Source: an uncultured Clostridia bacterium
GTDB taxonomy: Bacteria > Bacillota > Clostridia > Christensenellales > Borkfalkiaceae
Assembly (NCBI GenBank): GCA_947589565.1
Contig: CANQBW010000019.1
Span: 1-33,450, forward strand
Length of the DNA stretch: 33,450 nucleotides
Direction: 5' to 3'
The notes beneath the pieces were generated by a model that was given only the letters and a program-made list of their open reading frames with translations, made no database searches and was not told the DNA's origin. The first letter of the stretch is position 1. Each line of letters opens with the position of its first letter. Shown piece by piece: positions 31,750 through 33,450 of this stretch. The translations under genes were made by a program, and so were the position numbers.

Positions 31750-32042
31750 CAGCGATGTCATTCTGAGCAGGCACCCCGCGGTTATCGCCGCGGGGTGCCG
31801 CCGTCGACGACGTTACCCCTCTTGTCATGTTGAGCGGAGCGAAGCGAAGTCGACGCCACATCGTTCTATTGAGAATCGATATGTGGCGCACGAAACCGAA
31901 GGCGAAGTAAACATCACGTCCTTAAAATAAGGTAAAAGGGCGAGATTCCTCGACTGCGCTCGGAATGACAGAAAGGAATTTGTCGTCGCACGAGCCCCTT
32001 TCCTGTCATGTTGAGCGAAACGAAGTGGAGTCGACGACGACA
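31750..32042. repeat. Second cluster of GTCATTCTGAGC-type repeats
   Basis: Four units. The one at 31755 carries the flank AGCGATGTCATTCTGAGCA and a 12-bp hairpin GGCACCCCGCGG-TTATCG-CCGCGGGGTGCC (31770-31799) before GTCGACGACG. TGTCATGTTGAGCGGAGCG is at 31823 and TGTCATGTTGAGCGAAACG at 32005, both plus orientation; CTCGACTGCGCTCGGAATGACAG lies near 31949 in reverse. No supportable gene lies between 31628 and 32332. Confidence 0.75.
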
Positions 32043-32130
32043 AAGGCAAGAAATAAAGTGCTTGAGAAGCAGCTGAGAAAACATGCGGTTGGCAGCTTTT
32101 TCACCGCGCGAATAGAGCTGTCGGTACCAT

Positions 32131-32180
32131 GCCCTTTTAGGACTTGTGTATACTACGCGTTGCAAGCGTAGTTATGATTT
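32131..32180. repeat. Hairpin element, partner of 27-75
   Basis: GCCCTTTTAGGACTTGTG, then stem ACTACGC (32152-32158) with GCGTAGT (32166-32172) and loop GTTGCAA, then TATGATTTT. The flanks match the element at the start of the window, while the stem differs at nearly every base but keeps pairing. A further outer pairing ATGCCC with GGGCAT (about 32129 and 32194) is possible. Confidence 0.5.
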
Positions 32181-32216
32181 TCAATATGTTGGGGGCATTA
32201 TTTTTCATGCGGACCA

Positions 32217-32245
32217 TTGACTATTGATCGGGAATGTGATAAAAT
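32217..32245 (+). promoter_or_regulatory. Sigma-A promoter of the second BspA-like gene
   Basis: TTGACT (32217-32222), a 17-nt spacer, and TAAAAT (32240-32245), leaving a leader of about 80 nt before ATG 32333. A second AT-rich -10-like box (GATAAAAT, about 32302-32309) lacks a convincing -35. Confidence 0.65.
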
Positions 32246-32332
32246 GGACAGTGAGGAGTTTCTCAAAGGGTGTAAAAACTCGCATATTCTGTGTTTTTAG
32301 TGATAAAATTCTTCATAAGGAGGAAATCGAAC

Positions 32333-33450
32333 ATGAATCAAAAACTTCGGAAATGGTTTGCGGTCTCTGTGATAGCAGTCTCCTTATCATGTTTTTCCGC
32401 CTGCGGCAAGCATGAACATTCCTATGCAGACGGTTGGGAACATGATGATACCTATCATTGGAAGGTTGCGACCTGCGGTGATATTGATATTGGATTAAAG
32501 ACCGAACACAATTTTATCGACAATAAATGTACTTTGTGCGGCTATGTCAAGGACGGTCCCATAAGTCCCGATAAACCTGTGAACCCCGATAATCCCGATG
32601 ATCCCGATAATCCCGATGATCCCGATAATCCCGACAACCCCGATGATCCCGATGATCCCGATGATCCCGATGATCCTGATAATCCCGACAAACCTGACAA
32701 TCCCGATACGCCCGACAACCCCAACAACCCGGGTGGAGAAGATGGAGAACCCGAGCAAGGGACGGACGGTTTGATCTATACCCTGACATTGGATCAGGAT
32801 ACACCCGGTTACTCCGTTTCTGCGGGAAAGTCAACTTCGGGAAGTGTTGTGATCCCGAGCACTTATAAAAATTTACCGGTTATAAAAATTGGCGAAAGTG
32901 GTTTTGCCGGTAGTTCTATAAGTGGAATCACAATACCGGATTCCGTAATGGCGATCGGCTATGCGGCATTCTCCAATTGTAAATCTTTGACTTCTATAGT
33001 AGTTCCCGATTCCGTAACATTGGTAGACACGCAGGCATTTGAGGAGTGCTCGTCATTGAGAGAAATCCACTTGCCTGAAAACTTGGAAGCAATCTATTAT
33101 AAAACGTTCTATAACTGCCGTGCCTTACAAAAACTCACGATCCCCGACAAAGTGACGACCATAGGACGTTATGTATTTTATGGGTGTAGCTCACTCACCG
33201 AACTTACCGTAGGTAAGAGCGTAAATTCGTTTGACACAATGAACTTTATATATTGCAATTCGCTCAATAGGGTGAATGTAACCGATCTTGACGCTTGGTG
33301 TAAAATTTCATTCACCGGCACGTTATCGAACCCGCTCTATGTAGCGCATAATCTGTACTTAAACGGTCAGCCTGTAACGGAAGTTACTTTCCCGAGCGAT
33401 CTCGAAGATATTTCGAACTGTGTGTTCATCGGATGTCATACCTTAAAAAA
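32333..33450 (+). CDS. BspA-type leucine-rich-repeat lipoprotein (partial, runs off end)
   Basis: At least 372 residues; no stop before the window edge. The signal peptide ends in lipobox FSAC (Cys 24). Then a His/Cys-rich segment (HEHSYADGWEHDD and later CTLCGY), common after the signal in gut BspA-like proteins and suggestive of a metal-binding knuckle, a long Pro-Asp-Asn/Asp linker (about 85-133), and BspA/LRR_5 repeats from about residue 150, with patterns such as SGITIPDSVMAIGYAAFSNC and LQKLTIPDKVTTIGRYVFYGC. Start: ATG 32333 with AAGGAGG nine bases upstream. It is more AT-rich than the paralogue at 1057 and has a different linker, so the two are not a recent duplication. Predicted surface-anchored binding protein. 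Confidence 0.88.
   Translation, partial: MNQKLRKWFAVSVIAVSLSCFSACGKHEHSYADGWEHDDTYHWKVATCGDIDIGLKTEHNFIDNKCTLCGYVKDGPISPDKPVNPDNPDDPDNPDDPDNPDNPDDPDDPDDPDDPDNPDKPDNPDTPDNPNNPGGEDGEPEQGTDGLIYTLTLDQDTPGYSVSAGKSTSGSVVIPSTYKNLPVIKIGESGFAGSSISGITIPDSVMAIGYAAFSNCKSLTSIVVPDSVTLVDTQAFEECSSLREIHLPENLEAIYYKTFYNCRALQKLTIPDKVTTIGRYVFYGCSSLTELTVGKSVNSFDTMNFIYCNSLNRVNVTDLDAWCKISFTGTLSNPLYVAHNLYLNGQPVTEVTFPSDLEDISNCVFIGCHTLK
32585..32730 (+). repeat. 9-nt tandem repeat coding PDN/PDD
   Basis: About 16 units of CCC-GAT-RAT, slightly varied, coding Pro-Asp-Asn or Pro-Asp-Asp. Copy number could change by slippage in steps of three residues without frameshift, altering the length of the stalk of the lipoprotein. 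Confidence 0.8.

Noticed and set aside
32495-32834. Gly/Ser- or Ile/Gly-rich minus-strand open frames over the tandem repeat
   Set aside because: They are translations of the complementary strand of the 9-nt PDN/PDD repeat, without start signals.

Overview
The window looks like a chromosomal segment from an uncultured, spore-forming Clostridia lineage, probably gut-associated. The grounds are a complete spoIIIA operon plus spoIVB, a Bacillus/Clostridium-type core gene order, a single-chain pyruvate:ferredoxin oxidoreductase, leucine-rich-repeat (BspA-type) lipoproteins, and many GTCATTCTGAGC-type intergenic repeats. The exact family is inference. No rRNA, tRNA or CRISPR array was recognised.

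Layout. (1) 1-1050: non-coding and packed with modular hairpin repeats. (2) 1057-2090: a BspA-like lipoprotein whose last codons look frameshifted. (3) 2100-2450: hairpins, repeats and terminators. (4) 2458-6006: nifJ on the minus strand, divergent from an SbcD/YhaO-like nuclease and YhaN-like ATPase pair (6217-9824), both with good sigma-A promoters. (5) 9912-14290: spoIIIAA to spoIIIAH, the mother-cell part of the SpoIIIA-SpoIIQ channel. (6) 14347-23451: yqhY, nusB, folD, ispA, dxs, tlyA, nadK, argR, recN and spoIVB. This is the classical Firmicutes order, but accBC and xseAB are absent from it and spo0A does not follow spoIVB. (7) 23500-27930: an accessory island with a DUF4143-type ATPase, an hsdM fragment, an AT-rich RES-domain gene, a decayed serine recombinase and a HipA-like kinase. 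(8) 27932-31627: a 5'-truncated BatA/vWA-like gene and a 959-residue vWA membrane protein. (9) 31640-32330: a second repeat cluster. (10) 32333-end: a second BspA-like lipoprotein, cut by the window edge.

How the genes work together. The spoIIIA genes and spoIVB act in mid-sporulation: channel between mother cell and forespore, then proteolytic signalling for sigma-K. The block from yqhY to recN supplies housekeeping functions (antitermination, folate, isoprenoids, rRNA methylation, NADP, arginine control, DNA repair) and is tightly packed, with repeated start/stop overlaps implying translational coupling. The island combines remnants of mobile and restriction genes with two toxin-like proteins that have no visible antitoxin.

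The most unusual signals are: a 21-nt double palindrome present identically, and in the same reading frame, inside spoIIIAE and dxs, with a shortened copy before ispA; intergenic repeat families that keep their flanks while exchanging whole hairpin stems; a SpoIIIAG reduced to the ring-building domain; and a Dxs lacking a long internal loop.
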